Position numbers and translations under genes: made by a program. This document shows, piece by piece, positions 35,365 to 44,706 of a DNA stretch of 64,000 bases. How positions within the stretch are numbered: the stretch's first letter is position 1; every line of letters starts with the position of its first letter. The notes beneath the pieces are model-generated. The model did not search any database and was not told the origin of the DNA. It saw only the letters and a list, made by a program, of their open reading frames with translations. Source of the stretch: VRUE01 sp963703235 (GTDB lineage Bacteria; Actinomycetota; Thermoleophilia; Solirubrobacterales; 70-9); assembly GCA_963703235.1 (NCBI GenBank), contig OY969802.1:1116001-1180000 (forward strand), read 5' to 3'.

Positions 35365-35958
35365 TCAGGCGGCGCGGCTCTTGCTTCGTTCGAAGCCCAG
35401 CAGGCCGATCATCGCTTCGAAGCCCTCCTCGCCCGCCAGGCCGAGCCTTTCGCGGCACTCCTCCTCGATCGTTTCCGCTTCCTTCAGCGTCCGCAGGAGC
35501 AGCGCCGTGAGCTCGCGCCAACCCCGCTCGTCGAGCTTGAGTGGCTTGCAGCTGAGATGGATGTCGGAGCGAGAGTCCATGCTCCCGGACCGCAGCGCTC
35601 CGAGCGCCTCGCTGAGGATCGCCTGCAGCACCATCGCCGAAAGCCTTTCGCGATCGTCCCTGGGGAGCTCCCGTGTTTCCCGGTCCTCGACCAAAAGCGG
35701 TGGAGCGCGGCGGTATCGACGCTCGGCCGGGTCGCCGCTCCCCTCCTCGTCCGCGACGACCTCGATACAGCTCTCGGCCCACAGCTCGATGACGTCCTGC
35801 AGGACGTCGCTCGGATCTGCTTCCAGGATCTCCGCCAGTTCGCGCGGGGTGGCCGATCGCTCGCTGAGGACCCGCAGCAGATCGATGCGGATCTCGTCTG
35901 TGACGGTGTTCTCTATCCGCTTGTCATGGCGCTGGGTGGGATTGTGGCGTTTCGACAC
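35365..35958 (-). CDS. winged-helix DNA-binding protein
   Basis: A 197-aa regulator with an N-terminal ArsR-like winged helix (RIDLLRVLSERSATPRELAEIL) and a C-terminal helical domain of unknown role. GTG at 35958 is chosen because AAGGAGGCGACC lies immediately upstream; the frame is open to 35991. It has no metal-binding cysteine motif, so it is not a typical metal sensor. Target genes unknown. Confidence 0.75.
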   Translation of the reverse strand: MSKRHNPTQRHDKRIENTVTDEIRIDLLRVLSERSATPRELAEILEADPSDVLQDVIELWAESCIEVVADEEGSGDPAERRYRRAPPLLVEDRETRELPRDDRERLSAMVLQAILSEALGALRSGSMDSRSDIHLSCKPLKLDERGWRELTALLLRTLKEAETIEEECRERLGLAGEEGFEAMIGLLGFERSKSRAA

Positions 35959-36030
35959 GGTCGCCTCCTTTATGTGCATCCCTGCGCTCACCCGTTCGCA
36001 TCAGGGTTGGACAAAACCTAGTGCTACTGC

Positions 36031-36738
36031 TCAGAAGACGGGCGAGAGGGCCTCGAGGACGCGGGGCCAGAGATAAACCTCGATCGTCGCCGCGACGATC
36101 AGGACCGGGATCGCGAGCAGGACGGTGATGAAGGTCGCGGCGAGCAGCTGGCTCCACTCGCCGCGGCGGCTGGCGATCAACCAGGCGGCAAGCGGCAGGA
36201 AAAGCGCGGTCAGCTCGGGGATCGCGTGCGGGAGGACGCTGAGGATCAACGTCGCGTGGGAGATCTCGAGCTGGTAAGCGATGGTCGATCCCTGGAAGCC
36301 GAGATAGAGGGCCTGGGTGCTGAGCGAGAAGAGGGTGACGGCGGCGACGAAGAGGATCGCGAACTGGGCCGCCTTGAGGTGGATCCAGCGCGAGAGGCCG
36401 CTGCGCTGGGCGGCCGCGATCGGCATCGAGGCGCCGGCGATGAAGCCGGCGACGCAGGCGGTGCCGTGCAGGGCGAGGACCAGCGAGTTGCGCCAGAGGA
36501 TCGGCAGCAGGTCGGCGGGCGAAGTGGTCTCGGTCAGGCCCGGCATGTGGATCGGGGTCACGTCCGGCGTCAGCAGGCCGGCGACGAACCAGACCGCGCC
36601 GAGCAGGACCAGCGCGATGGCGAGACTGAGCCACGTCCAGGCGCCCAGCACCGACCACGGTCGCCCGTTCCAGGCCGCAAAGGTCTCCCGCGTGTCCTGC
36701 ATCCCGTGCGCGAACACGTGCTCGTTGGCGGCGCTCAT
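36031..36738 (-). CDS. SpoIIM-like membrane protein
   Basis: A 235-aa protein with five or six membrane helices resembling stage II sporulation protein M (DUF95): a helix-rich NSLVLALHGTACVAGFIAGA segment, HAIPELTALFLPLAAWLI and the end VYLWPRVLEALSPVF. Homologues occur in non-sporulating bacteria, so a sporulation role is not implied. It lies just downstream of tRNA-Ala. Confidence 0.72.
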   Translation of the reverse strand: MSAANEHVFAHGMQDTRETFAAWNGRPWSVLGAWTWLSLAIALVLLGAVWFVAGLLTPDVTPIHMPGLTETTSPADLLPILWRNSLVLALHGTACVAGFIAGASMPIAAAQRSGLSRWIHLKAAQFAILFVAAVTLFSLSTQALYLGFQGSTIAYQLEISHATLILSVLPHAIPELTALFLPLAAWLIASRRGEWSQLLAATFITVLLAIPVLIVAATIEVYLWPRVLEALSPVF

Positions 36739-36874
36739 CGCTCACTCATCGGCAGATGGGGGCGGGATTTGAGGCGACGCCACCACTGGCGGCCCCAAAC
36801 GCGCATACGGCTTGCCATGAACTTGTTGGCCCCGACCGCTTCCTGAGAACGCAGGGGCGTCGGCAGAAAGGTAG

Positions 36875-36947
36875 TGGAGCTGACGGGACTCGAACCCGTG
36901 GCCTCTGCCGTGCCACGGCAGCGCTCTTCCAGCTGAGCTACAGCCCC
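36875..36947 (-). tRNA. tRNA-Ala (GGC)
   Basis: A 73-nt cloverleaf on the minus strand: acceptor GGGGCTG/CAGCTCC with the alanine identity pair G3-U70, D-arm GCTC..GAGC, anticodon stem CTGCC/GGCAG with loop GTGGCAC (anticodon GGC), T-arm ACGGG-TTCGAGT-CCCGT, and discriminator A. CCA is not encoded. An upstream nuclease frame reads through it. Confidence 0.96.
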
Positions 36948-37360
36948 TCGAAACTCGTAATCGGCGGCCCAGTTTAGCGCCGCGCGTTGGTTGTTCCTCG
37001 GGCGCTTCAGTCTCAGTTGGACGTTGCTCCGACCAGCGACAAGGCGCGCCGGAAGCAGATAGCAGCGATCAAGCTCGCCACAATGCACGGCGACCAAGTC
37101 GATCTCGGACTCATCGTAGGTGCCCTTGACGTAGCCACGTGTAGGCGAGTGGTCGCAGGAGCTGAGGCGAACAGCGACCACGTCGCCACGATAGGCCCCC
37201 CACTTGCACTGAACCCGATACAGGCGACCGACGATCCCGAGGACGAGATCGAAGCGCTCGTGCTCGGTCAGCGGTTGAGGACCGACAGCCCGAACTCCGC
37301 TGCCTCCTTCGCGATCGCCAGCTCGGCGACGTTGCCCTTGTGGTTGGGATCGTCCACCAA
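36948..37360 (-). pseudogene. PD-(D/E)XK nuclease of the group I intron-associated type (PDDEXK_5), frameshifted
   Basis: A small nuclease gene broken in two frames. The N-terminal piece (TTG 37360 or GTG 37357) reads VDDPNHKGNVAELAIAKEAA then meets TGA near 37275. One base more would rejoin the second piece: LTEHERFDLVLGIVGRLYRVQCKW, then SEIDLVAVHCGELDRCYLLP and AADYEF. The catalytic pattern E..D..QxK (GNVAE, FDL, VQCK) is intact across the break. The second frame stays open through the adjacent tRNA-Ala to 36735. Confidence 0.75.
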
Positions 37361-37390
37361 CCCATGTTCGCAGGCGCCGCAGACAGTAAG

Positions 37391-38131
37391 TTACGCCGCG
37401 CGCTGGCCGCCCTCGTCCTCATCCACATCGAGGATCAGGTTGTCGCTGGCGCTGCGGCGGACGCGGAACTCGAGCGGGGCGCGCTCTTCCAGCTCGCGCA
37501 GCAGCTCGATCGGCTCGTCGAGGTTCATCGAGAGCGTGGCGCGGCCCTCGGAGAAGCGTTCGACCGAGATCTGCGACGCGCCGAGCCGGCCGATCGCGTC
37601 CTCGAAGCCGACCAGCTGCGAGAAGTCGCCGAGCGGGCCGATCTCCAGCCTCACCCGTCCCTCGTAGAGGCCGTCCTGGCTCGTCTCCGGGCCCTGCCCG
37701 GCTTCGGCTGCAGCGCCGTTCGAGCCGCCGGTCTGCGCCTCGGACAGCTCCTGCGTGCGCCGGCTCACCTCGACCGCCTCCCGCAGGGCTTTCATCCGGA
37801 TCCGGGTCGCCTGCCCGCGCGCCTGCGCCTGGATCTCCTCCAGGCGGCCGGCGGTCGACTCGAGCGAGGCGATGCTGCGGTCGTGACGTTCGTTCGCCTC
37901 CCGCAGCAGCTCGCCCAAGTTGCGGATTTCGCGCTCGCGCTCGATCACCATCCCCGACAGCAGCGACAGTTCCTGCTCGGCCCGCGCCATCGCCTCGGTC
38001 GCGTTCCGCACCCGCTCGACCGAGTCCTCGGTCTCGCGCTCCAAGGCCCCGATCCGTGCAGCGCGCGCCGCCATCGCCGCCTCGACTTCGCCGCGGCGGT
38101 AGCCGAGGAGCGCCCACTTGAAGCTACCCAT
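37391..38131 (-). CDS. coiled-coil protein with DivIVA-like N-terminus
   Basis: A 246-aa protein. Residues 1-20 (MGSFKWALLGYRRGEVEAAM) resemble the lipid-binding start of DivIVA proteins. A long coiled coil (about 22-120) and a globular C-terminal domain rich in acidic residues follow. It may organise the cell envelope or division site; this is inference. ATG 38131 is chosen by this homology; the frame is open to 38305. It follows rsfS by 10 nt. Confidence 0.65.
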   Translation of the reverse strand: MGSFKWALLGYRRGEVEAAMAARAARIGALERETEDSVERVRNATEAMARAEQELSLLSGMVIEREREIRNLGELLREANERHDRSIASLESTAGRLEEIQAQARGQATRIRMKALREAVEVSRRTQELSEAQTGGSNGAAAEAGQGPETSQDGLYEGRVRLEIGPLGDFSQLVGFEDAIGRLGASQISVERFSEGRATLSMNLDEPIELLRELEERAPLEFRVRRSASDNLILDVDEDEGGQRAA

Positions 38132-38141
38132 GCGCGGGACG

Positions 38142-38516
38142 CTAGAGCGCCGTTCGGACGGCATTCCGCAGCTCCAGCCGCGGCGCCTCGTGCCAGAGCT
38201 CCTCGAGCCCGTAACGCTGCCGCGCCTCGGCGGTGAAGACGTGCAGAACCGCGTCGAGATAGTCGAGGACGATCCAGCCGGCGGCCCCGTTCCCCTCCAC
38301 CCCACCGGGGAACAAATCGTTCTCCTGCTTCAGCCGCAACTTCACCTCGTCGACGACCGCCTTTGCCTGGCGCTCGTTCCGGGCTGTGCAGATCGTCAGG
38401 AAGTCGGTGTAGGAGGCGAGCTCCCGCATGTCGAGGACGACGATCTCCGTCGCGCCTTTCGCATCGGTCAGGTCGGCCAACCGGCGCGCGAGCGCCTCCG
38501 AGTCCAGGCGGCTCAC
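38142..38516 (-). CDS. rsfS: ribosomal silencing factor RsfS
   Basis: Binds L14 and blocks subunit joining in starvation. The 124-aa protein has the family core EIVVLDMRELASYTDFLTICTA and WIVLDYLDAVLHVF. GTG at 38516 overlaps the nadD stop by 4 nt (GTGA). The nadD-rsfS pair is conserved. Confidence 0.94.
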   Translation of the reverse strand: MSRLDSEALARRLADLTDAKGATEIVVLDMRELASYTDFLTICTARNERQAKAVVDEVKLRLKQENDLFPGGVEGNGAAGWIVLDYLDAVLHVFTAEARQRYGLEELWHEAPRLELRNAVRTAL

Positions 38517-39139
38517 GAGTAGATCTCCTTCTCCTCGATGAACCGCGCAACCGCCTCCGGGGTCAGGTAGCGCAGCGGCCTGCCCGCAGCCGCCCGCTCG
38601 CGCACCGCCGAGGAGGAGACGCCGAACTGCGGCATCTCCAGCATCGTCGCGCGCCCCGCGGCGCCGAGGCTGCGCATCGCCGCGCCGACGTCGGCGTCGG
38701 AGACGCCCGCCCGCCGCGCCACCGCCAACCGCGCCAGCTCGACGACCCGCTCCGGCCGGCGCCAGCTCTCGAGCCCGACCGCGGCGTCCGCCCCGATCAC
38801 GAACACGAGCTCGGTATCCGGTCTTTCCCCTGCAAGCAGCTCCAAGGTCTCATACGTGTAGGACGGGCCCTCCCTATCGACCTCGAGGCTGGAGACGGCG
38901 AAGCGGGAATCGTCAGCCGCAGCCAGCCTGGTCATCGTCAGGCGCAGCTCCCGTCCCGGGTCGTCGAGGATCCGCTTGTGCGGAGCCTCGCCGGTCGGCA
39001 CCAGGACGACTTCGCCGAGGCCGAGCTGCCAGAGTGCCTCCTGCGCCAGGGCCAGGTGGCCGAGGTGCGGTGGGTTGAAGGCCGAGCCGAGGACGCCGAT
39101 GCCGGGGCGGGCGCTGTCGCCGGCGGCGGCGCTACTCAC
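38513..39139 (-). CDS. nadD: nicotinate-nucleotide adenylyltransferase
   Basis: Makes deamido-NAD from nicotinate mononucleotide and ATP. The 208-aa protein has the nucleotidyltransferase motif GSAFNPPHLGHL and the C-terminal SSSAVRERAAAGRPLRYLTP. GTG at 39139 overlaps proA by 8 nt. Confidence 0.95.
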   Translation of the reverse strand: MSSAAAGDSARPGIGVLGSAFNPPHLGHLALAQEALWQLGLGEVVLVPTGEAPHKRILDDPGRELRLTMTRLAAADDSRFAVSSLEVDREGPSYTYETLELLAGERPDTELVFVIGADAAVGLESWRRPERVVELARLAVARRAGVSDADVGAAMRSLGAAGRATMLEMPQFGVSSSAVRERAAAGRPLRYLTPEAVARFIEEKEIYS

Positions 39140-40403
39140 GCACCTGGCCGTCGCCGCGGACGACGTACTTGTAGGTGGTCAGCTCGCGCAACCCGATCGG
39201 ACCGCGCGCGTGCAGCTTCTGAGTCGAGTTGCCGATCTCGGCGCCCATCCCGAACTCGAAGCCATCGGTGAAGCGGGTCGAGGCGTTGGTGTAGACGACG
39301 GCGGCGTCGACTCCGGCACTGAAGCGCTCGGCGGCTTCCCGGGAAGCGGTCACGATCGCCTCTGAGTGACGGGTCCCGTGCCTGTTGACGTGGTCGATCG
39401 CCTCCTCCAGCGAGTCGACGACCGCGACGGCAAGCTTCAGGTCGAGGAACTCCCGGCTCCAGTCCCCGTCGACAGCGGCGCCGACCTCGACGCCGGCGGC
39501 GCCGGCTCGAGCCCGCTCGTTGCCGACCAGCTCGACGCCGGCATCGCGCAGGTCGGCGAGCGCGGCAGGCAGGAAGTCCGCCGCCACGGCGGCGTCGACC
39601 AGCAGCGTCTCGGCCGCGTTGCAGACGCCCGGTCGTTGCACCTTGGCGTTGAGAACGATCCGCCGCGCCATCTCCAGGTCGGCATCGGTGTGGACGTAGA
39701 CATGGCAGTTGCCGGCCGCCGCGTAGATCACCGGCACCGTCGCGACCTCCTTCAGCGCCGCCTTCAGGCCTTCGCCGCCGCGCGGGATCAGCAGGTCGAC
39801 GGTTCCGTCCTGGGTAGCCAGCTCCGCCAGCTCCTCGTGCCCGCCGCCGGCCAGCAGGAACACCGCGTCCTCGGGCAGACCCGCCTCCGCCAAGCCCTCG
39901 CGCACGACCCCCGCCAGCGCCCCGTTGGAGCGCTCCGCGTAGTGGGACCCCCGCAGCACGATCGCGTTGCCGCTCTTGATCGTCAGCGCCGCGCAGTCGA
40001 CGGTCACGTTGGGCCGCGCCTCATAGACGACGGCGACGACCCCGAGCGGCACCCGCACCTTGCGCAGGTCGAATCCCCCATCGAGCGTTTTCCGTTCCAG
40101 CTCCTCGCCAACCGGATCCTCGAGCGCCGCCACAGCCCTGACGCCGTCGGCCATCGCAGCTACGCGCTCCTCGCTCAACGCAAGCCGATCGCGCAACGCC
40201 GGCGTCAGCCCGGCAGCGCGCTCATCGACCAGATCGGCGGCGTTCGCCTCGAGGATGTCGCCTGTCCGCTCCTCCAGCAGCCGGGCAGTCGCCTCGAGCG
40301 CCGCATCCTTAGCCTTGGTCGAGGCGGCCGCCAGCACTCGCGCCGCCTTCTGTGCCGCCTCACAACTTCCGGCGATGTTGACCGTCGTAGTCGCCACCCG
40401 CAC
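39132..40403 (-). CDS. proA: glutamate-5-semialdehyde dehydrogenase
   Basis: NADPH-dependent reduction of gamma-glutamyl phosphate in proline synthesis. The 423-aa ALDH-fold protein has the catalytic Cys in RPGVCNAAETLLV and RGSHYAERSN. It follows proB by 41 nt; that gap holds a solo palindrome-like half-element. Confidence 0.97.
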   Translation of the reverse strand: MRVATTTVNIAGSCEAAQKAARVLAAASTKAKDAALEATARLLEERTGDILEANAADLVDERAAGLTPALRDRLALSEERVAAMADGVRAVAALEDPVGEELERKTLDGGFDLRKVRVPLGVVAVVYEARPNVTVDCAALTIKSGNAIVLRGSHYAERSNGALAGVVREGLAEAGLPEDAVFLLAGGGHEELAELATQDGTVDLLIPRGGEGLKAALKEVATVPVIYAAAGNCHVYVHTDADLEMARRIVLNAKVQRPGVCNAAETLLVDAAVAADFLPAALADLRDAGVELVGNERARAGAAGVEVGAAVDGDWSREFLDLKLAVAVVDSLEEAIDHVNRHGTRHSEAIVTASREAAERFSAGVDAAVVYTNASTRFTDGFEFGMGAEIGNSTQKLHARGPIGLRELTTYKYVVRGDGQVRE

Positions 40404-40413
40404 AGGGTACTGA

Positions 40414-40435
40414 GGAGGGTGAGGGCGTCCTGTCC
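40414..40435. repeat. solo half-element resembling the palindrome arms
   Basis: GGAGGGTGAGGGCGTCCTG in the proB-proA gap resembles the left arm of the element at 25581 and the loop of the one at 22447. No complementary second arm is nearby, so it may be a decayed copy or chance GC-rich similarity. Confidence 0.3.
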
Positions 40436-40444
40436 GCGCGCTGG

Positions 40445-41533
40445 CTAGACGAGCACGAAGCGATCCCGGTGGATCACCTCGTCAGCCGCATGGGGCAACA
40501 GCTCCCTGACCTCAGTGCTCTTCAAGCCCAGCACCTGGGAGAGCTCCTTTGCCGAGTAGTCGGCGATCCCCTTGCCGATCACCGAGCCGTTGGCCGCCAC
40601 CTCAACCGCGTCGCCGGCGTCAAAGCTGCCGTCCACGGCAACGATCCCGACCGGCAACAGGCTGGAGCCGTTCTCGCGCAGAACGCGGGCGGCACCATCG
40701 TCAACTGTTAGCCGACCCCTTGCCGGCTTCGCGTACTTCAGCCAGAGCTTGAAGCTGGAGGCCTTCCCGGGTCGAGCAGCGAAACGAGTCCCGATCGGCT
40801 CACCCGAAGCAGCGCCAACGAGCGCTCCGCTCTCCGTACCGTCGCAGATCGTCGTCGCGATTCCCGCCTCGCTTGCCATCTCGGCCGCGGCCACCTTGCT
40901 GCGCATACCCCCCAGGCCGAAAGTCGAAGTGCGATCCCCGATCTCGACTCCAGCTAGCTCCTCGAAGTCGCGGACTTCATCGATCCGCTCGGCCTCTGGG
41001 TCGCTGTGCGGATCGCCGCGATAGACCCCGTCTACGTTCGAAAGCAGAACCAAGAGCCGCGCGTCGAGCAGGATCGCCACCTGGGCGGCGAGGAAGTCGT
41101 TGTCGCCGAAGGTGATCTCGTCGGTCGCGGTGGTGTCGTTCTCGTTGATGACCGGCACCACCCCCCACTCGATCAGCCGCCGCAGCGTCTGGCGGGCGTT
41201 GAGGTAGTTGGTCCTGGCGGCGATGTCGGCGGCGGTCAGCAGCACCTGCGCGGCGCGGGTGCCGCGCTCGCTCAACCGCGTCTCGTAGGCGCGGAAGAGA
41301 TCGCCCTGGCCGACTGCGGATGCGGCTTGGAGCTCGTCCATCGCCCGTGGCCGCTCCTTCAAGCCGAGCAGGCGCCTACCGCGGGCAATGGCGCCGGAGG
41401 TGACCATCACCACCCGCTCGCCGCCTTGCTCCAGCGCGGCCACCTGCTCGCAGACCCCGTCGAGCACGTCGACGCGCAGCTCGCCGTCGTCGGCGGCGAC
41501 GATCGAGGAGCCAAGCTTGACGACCAGAGTCAT
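40445..41533 (-). CDS. proB: glutamate 5-kinase
   Basis: Phosphorylates glutamate in the first proline step. The 362-aa protein has an amino-acid kinase domain (VVKLGSSIV, VTSGAIARGR, INENDTTATDEITFGDND) and a C-terminal PUA domain (GRLTVDDGAARVL). ATG at 41533 lies 6 nt after TACACT, a leaderless start. The frame is open to 41572. Confidence 0.97.
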   Translation of the reverse strand: MTLVVKLGSSIVAADDGELRVDVLDGVCEQVAALEQGGERVVMVTSGAIARGRRLLGLKERPRAMDELQAASAVGQGDLFRAYETRLSERGTRAAQVLLTAADIAARTNYLNARQTLRRLIEWGVVPVINENDTTATDEITFGDNDFLAAQVAILLDARLLVLLSNVDGVYRGDPHSDPEAERIDEVRDFEELAGVEIGDRTSTFGLGGMRSKVAAAEMASEAGIATTICDGTESGALVGAASGEPIGTRFAARPGKASSFKLWLKYAKPARGRLTVDDGAARVLRENGSSLLPVGIVAVDGSFDAGDAVEVAANGSVIGKGIADYSAKELSQVLGLKSTEVRELLPHAADEVIHRDRFVLV

Positions 41534-41539
41534 CGAGCA

Positions 41540-41545
41540 AGTGTA
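41540..41545 (-). promoter_or_regulatory. proB -10 box (leaderless)
   Basis: TACACT on the minus strand, 6 nt before the proB ATG. Confidence 0.45.
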
Positions 41546-41581
41546 TGAGCGGCGCCCGGCACCGCGACGCACATCGACGCT

Positions 41582-42379
41582 TTAGCCGTCGAGCCACTCC
41601 CATGCCCGGCCGGAGACCTTCAACCCCGAGAAGTCGCCCTCGTCGCGCATCTGCTCGGCGGCGTCAGCCATCGCTTCGATCGCCACCCAGGCCAGGCTGC
41701 CGCCGACGCTGATCCGCTGGGCGCCGGCGGTGACGATCTCGGACATCGAGAGGCCCGGGCGGGCGAGCACGTTGACCGGCTTGGACACCGCATCGCAGAC
41801 CGCGCGAATCTCGTCTTCGCTGCGCAGACCCGGCGCGTAGAGCACATCGGCGCCCGCGCTTTCGAAGGCCTGCAGGCGGGCGATCGTGTCGTCGAGATCG
41901 GGGTTGCCGCGAATGTGGTTCTCGGCCCGCGCCGTCAGCGTGAAGGGGAAGTCCAAGCCAGCGGCCGCCTCGCAGGCGGCATCCACCCGCTCGACCGCGT
42001 GATCGAAAGCGTAGATCTCGCCGCTGGGGTCGTAGTCCTCGATCGAGCCACCGACGGCGCCCGCTTCGGCGGCGCGGTCGATGGCGTTCGCAGCGTCCTC
42101 CGGAGCGAGGCCGAAGCCGTTCTCGAGATCGACGGAGACGGGCAGGCCCGTCGCCCGGTCGATGGCTTCAACATGCTCGACCAGCTCGTCGAGCGCGACG
42201 TTGCCGTCCCGCCGCCCCAGGGTCAGAGCGTGCCCCGAGCTGGTCGTGGCAAACGCCTCGAAGCCGAGCCCGGCGAGAACCTTGGCGGAGCCCGCGTCCC
42301 AGGGGTTGGGGATCAGGAATGCCTCGCCCTCGTGCAGAGCGCGAAAGCGAGCCGCCTTCTCTTGCTGCGCAGCCGACAA
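41582..42379 (-). CDS. isocitrate lyase/PEP mutase superfamily enzyme
   Basis: A 265-aa TIM-barrel protein of the ICL/PEPM superfamily: AFLIPNPWDAGSAKVL, substrate-side SVDLENGFG, GGSIEDY and LTARAENH. Likely a C-C or C-P lyase acting on a small 2-oxo acid; the exact substrate is not evident. The start is TTG at 42379 with AGGAGG 7 nt upstream. It is divergent from the nitrilase. Confidence 0.82.
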   Translation of the reverse strand: MSAAQQEKAARFRALHEGEAFLIPNPWDAGSAKVLAGLGFEAFATTSSGHALTLGRRDGNVALDELVEHVEAIDRATGLPVSVDLENGFGLAPEDAANAIDRAAEAGAVGGSIEDYDPSGEIYAFDHAVERVDAACEAAAGLDFPFTLTARAENHIRGNPDLDDTIARLQAFESAGADVLYAPGLRSEDEIRAVCDAVSKPVNVLARPGLSMSEIVTAGAQRISVGGSLAWVAIEAMADAAEQMRDEGDFSGLKVSGRAWEWLDG

Positions 42380-42432
42380 AGCAGAACCTCCTGGTAAGAC
42401 GCTTGCGGGAGCACGCTACTAACCTCAACCCG

Positions 42433-43362
42433 GTGACCGAGCTGAGGATGGTGCGGATCGCCGCCGCGCAGGCGACGCCGGCGATCCTCGACGCGGAGGC
42501 GTCGATCGCGAAGGCGGTCGAGCTGATCGAGCGCGCCGCCGCCGACGGCGCCGAGCTGGTCGTCCTGCCCGAGGCCTTCGTCCCGCTCTATCCCTCACAG
42601 GCGTGGGCTGCGCCTGCAGCGGCGTTCGGCGGCTTCGACGAGCTCTGGCAACGACTCTGGGAGAACTCGGTCGACGTCCCGGGCCCCCTGGTGGACGAGC
42701 TGGTCGAGGCCTGCCGCAGGACCGGCGCCCACTGCGCGATCGGCGTCAACGAGCGCGAGGCGGAGCGGCCCGGATCCCTCTACAACACGCTGATCCTGAT
42801 CGGCCCCGAGGGGCTCCTCTGGAAGCACCGCAAGCTGATGCCGACCCACCACGAGCGCCTCTTCCACGGGATCGGCGCCGGCGACGACCTCCTCGCCGCG
42901 CAGACGCCGCTGGGCAAGGTCGGCGGGCTGATCTGCTGGGAGAACCGGATGCCGCTGGCCCGCTACGCGATGTACCGATCGGGGCCGCAGATCTGGGTCG
43001 CGCCAACCGCCGACGACTCCGACGGCTGGCTCGCCAGCATGCGCCACGTCGCGCTCGAGTCGGGCGCCTTCGTCGTCTCCGCCCCGCAGTTCATCCCGCG
43101 CGAGGCCTTCCCCGACGACTTCCCGGTCGAGCTGCCGGACCGCGAGGTCTTCGGCCGCGGCGGCGCCGCGATCGTCGAGCCCACCTGGGGCGAGGTGATC
43201 GCCGGCCCGCTCTACGGCGAGGAGGGCCTCGTCGTCGCCGACTGCGACCTGCGCGACGGCCTGCGGGCCAAGCGCTGGTTCGACTCGGTCGGCCACTACA
43301 GCCGCGAGGACGTGCTGCTCGGCGCCGTTGGAGACCCGGGCAAAGAGCAGGACCTCGACTAG
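42433..43362 (+). CDS. nitrilase/cyanide hydratase family enzyme
   Basis: A 309-aa carbon-nitrogen hydrolase of the true nitrilase branch. The Glu-Lys-Cys triad is visible in LPEAFVPLYP, HRKLMPTHHER and GGLICWEN. It would hydrolyse a nitrile to a carboxylic acid. GTG 42433 is preceded by TAACCT with 7-nt spacing; the frame is open upstream to 42319. Its 3' end overlaps obgE by 4 nt convergently. Confidence 0.88.
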   Translation: MTELRMVRIAAAQATPAILDAEASIAKAVELIERAAADGAELVVLPEAFVPLYPSQAWAAPAAAFGGFDELWQRLWENSVDVPGPLVDELVEACRRTGAHCAIGVNEREAERPGSLYNTLILIGPEGLLWKHRKLMPTHHERLFHGIGAGDDLLAAQTPLGKVGGLICWENRMPLARYAMYRSGPQIWVAPTADDSDGWLASMRHVALESGAFVVSAPQFIPREAFPDDFPVELPDREVFGRGGAAIVEPTWGEVIAGPLYGEEGLVVADCDLRDGLRAKRWFDSVGHYSREDVLLGAVGDPGKEQDLD

Positions 43363-44672
43363 GGGTGCAGCTCGAACTCGTGCTCGCCGACCCGTACCTC
43401 GTCGCCGGGCTCGAAGCCGGCGGCGCGGAGGGCGGCGACGACGCCGATCTCGTTCAGTCGCTGCTCCAGGTAGGCGAGTGCCTCTTCGTTGCCGATGTCG
43501 TGACGCTCGAAGAGCAGCTCGACGCCGCGACCGAGGATGCGGAAGGCGCCGTCTCCCTCGCGCTCGACCGAGTAGCCGCCCTCGCCGACCGGCCGGTAGA
43601 CGCGGTGCTCGGCCTCGAACTCGGCGGGACCCGCGGCCCCTTCGCCGGTGGTGGCCGCTTTCACGCCAGCCTGGCGGCCCGGCTCCGCGGGCAGCTCGGA
43701 AAGGATGCGACGGCGCAGGTCCTCGATCTTCTCCCCCGTTGCCGAGGAGACAGCGATCACGCCGAGCGCCCCGACCCCGACGCGGCGTTCCCACTCGGCA
43801 ACCACCTCCCCTACCTGCTCGCTTTTCATCAGATCCCGCTTCGATAGCACGATCAACTCCGGCAGCAGCTCCAGTCCCGCCCCATATGCGACCAGCTCTT
43901 CCCTCACCGCCTCGTAGTCAGCCAGCGGCTCGCCCTCCAGCGGCGCCAGGTCGACGAGGTGGACCAGCATCGAGCAGCGCTCGACGTGGGCGAGGAACTC
44001 GTGGCCCAGTCCGGCGCCCTCGGCCGCCCCTTCGATCAGGCCGGGAATGTCAGCCAGCACCGCTTGGCGGTCTTCGGATTCGATCGTCCCCAGCACCGGT
44101 GAGATCGTCGTGAAGGGATAGTCGGCAACCTTCGGGTTGGCGTGCGTCAGTCGCGCCAGCAGCGAGGACTTGCCGGCGTTGGGCAGCCCGACCAGCCCGG
44201 CGTCGGCGAGCAGCTTCAGCCGCACCTCGATCCAGCCCTCCTCGCCCCCGGTCCCCTTCTCCGCGAACCGCGGCGCCTGCCGGGTCGAGTTCGCGAAGCG
44301 CTTGTTCCCGTGCCCCCCGCGCCCCCCGTGCGCGACCACAGCCCGCTGCCCAGCCTCGACCAGGTCGACCCGGCTCCCGTCCACCGCTTCGGCCTGCGTC
44401 CCGGCGGGCACCAAGATCTCCAGCTCCTCCCCCCGAGCCCCATGCCGATTCGACCCTTCCCCGTGCTTACCGCGTCCGGCCCGAAAATGCTTGCTGCCGC
44501 GCAAAGCAGCCAAGTCGCGACGCGAGGGATCGCAAACGAGCACCACATCCCCGCCGTGCCCCCCGTCGCCCCCGTCAGGCCCGCCCTTAGGCACATGCGC
44601 CTCCCGCCGAAAGCTCACGCACCCGTTCCCACCGGCCCCCCCTTCAACCCATATTTTCGCCTTGTCGTACAT
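43359..44672 (-). CDS. obgE: GTPase ObgE
   Basis: Ribosome-associated stress GTPase. From ATG at 44672 it is 437 aa: the glycine-rich Obg fold (AKIWVEGGAGGNGCVSFRRE), the G domain with GLPNAGKSS, DIPG and SKRD, and a C-terminal OCT domain (EHRVYRPVGEGG). TTG at 44690 is an alternative start. Its own promoter lies upstream at 44707-44734. Confidence 0.96.
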   Translation of the reverse strand: MYDKAKIWVEGGAGGNGCVSFRREAHVPKGGPDGGDGGHGGDVVLVCDPSRRDLAALRGSKHFRAGRGKHGEGSNRHGARGEELEILVPAGTQAEAVDGSRVDLVEAGQRAVVAHGGRGGHGNKRFANSTRQAPRFAEKGTGGEEGWIEVRLKLLADAGLVGLPNAGKSSLLARLTHANPKVADYPFTTISPVLGTIESEDRQAVLADIPGLIEGAAEGAGLGHEFLAHVERCSMLVHLVDLAPLEGEPLADYEAVREELVAYGAGLELLPELIVLSKRDLMKSEQVGEVVAEWERRVGVGALGVIAVSSATGEKIEDLRRRILSELPAEPGRQAGVKAATTGEGAAGPAEFEAEHRVYRPVGEGGYSVEREGDGAFRILGRGVELLFERHDIGNEEALAYLEQRLNEIGVVAALRAAGFEPGDEVRVGEHEFELHP

Positions 44673-44706
44673 GACATCTACAAGCTTCAAAAAATCCAGT
44701 GACGGA

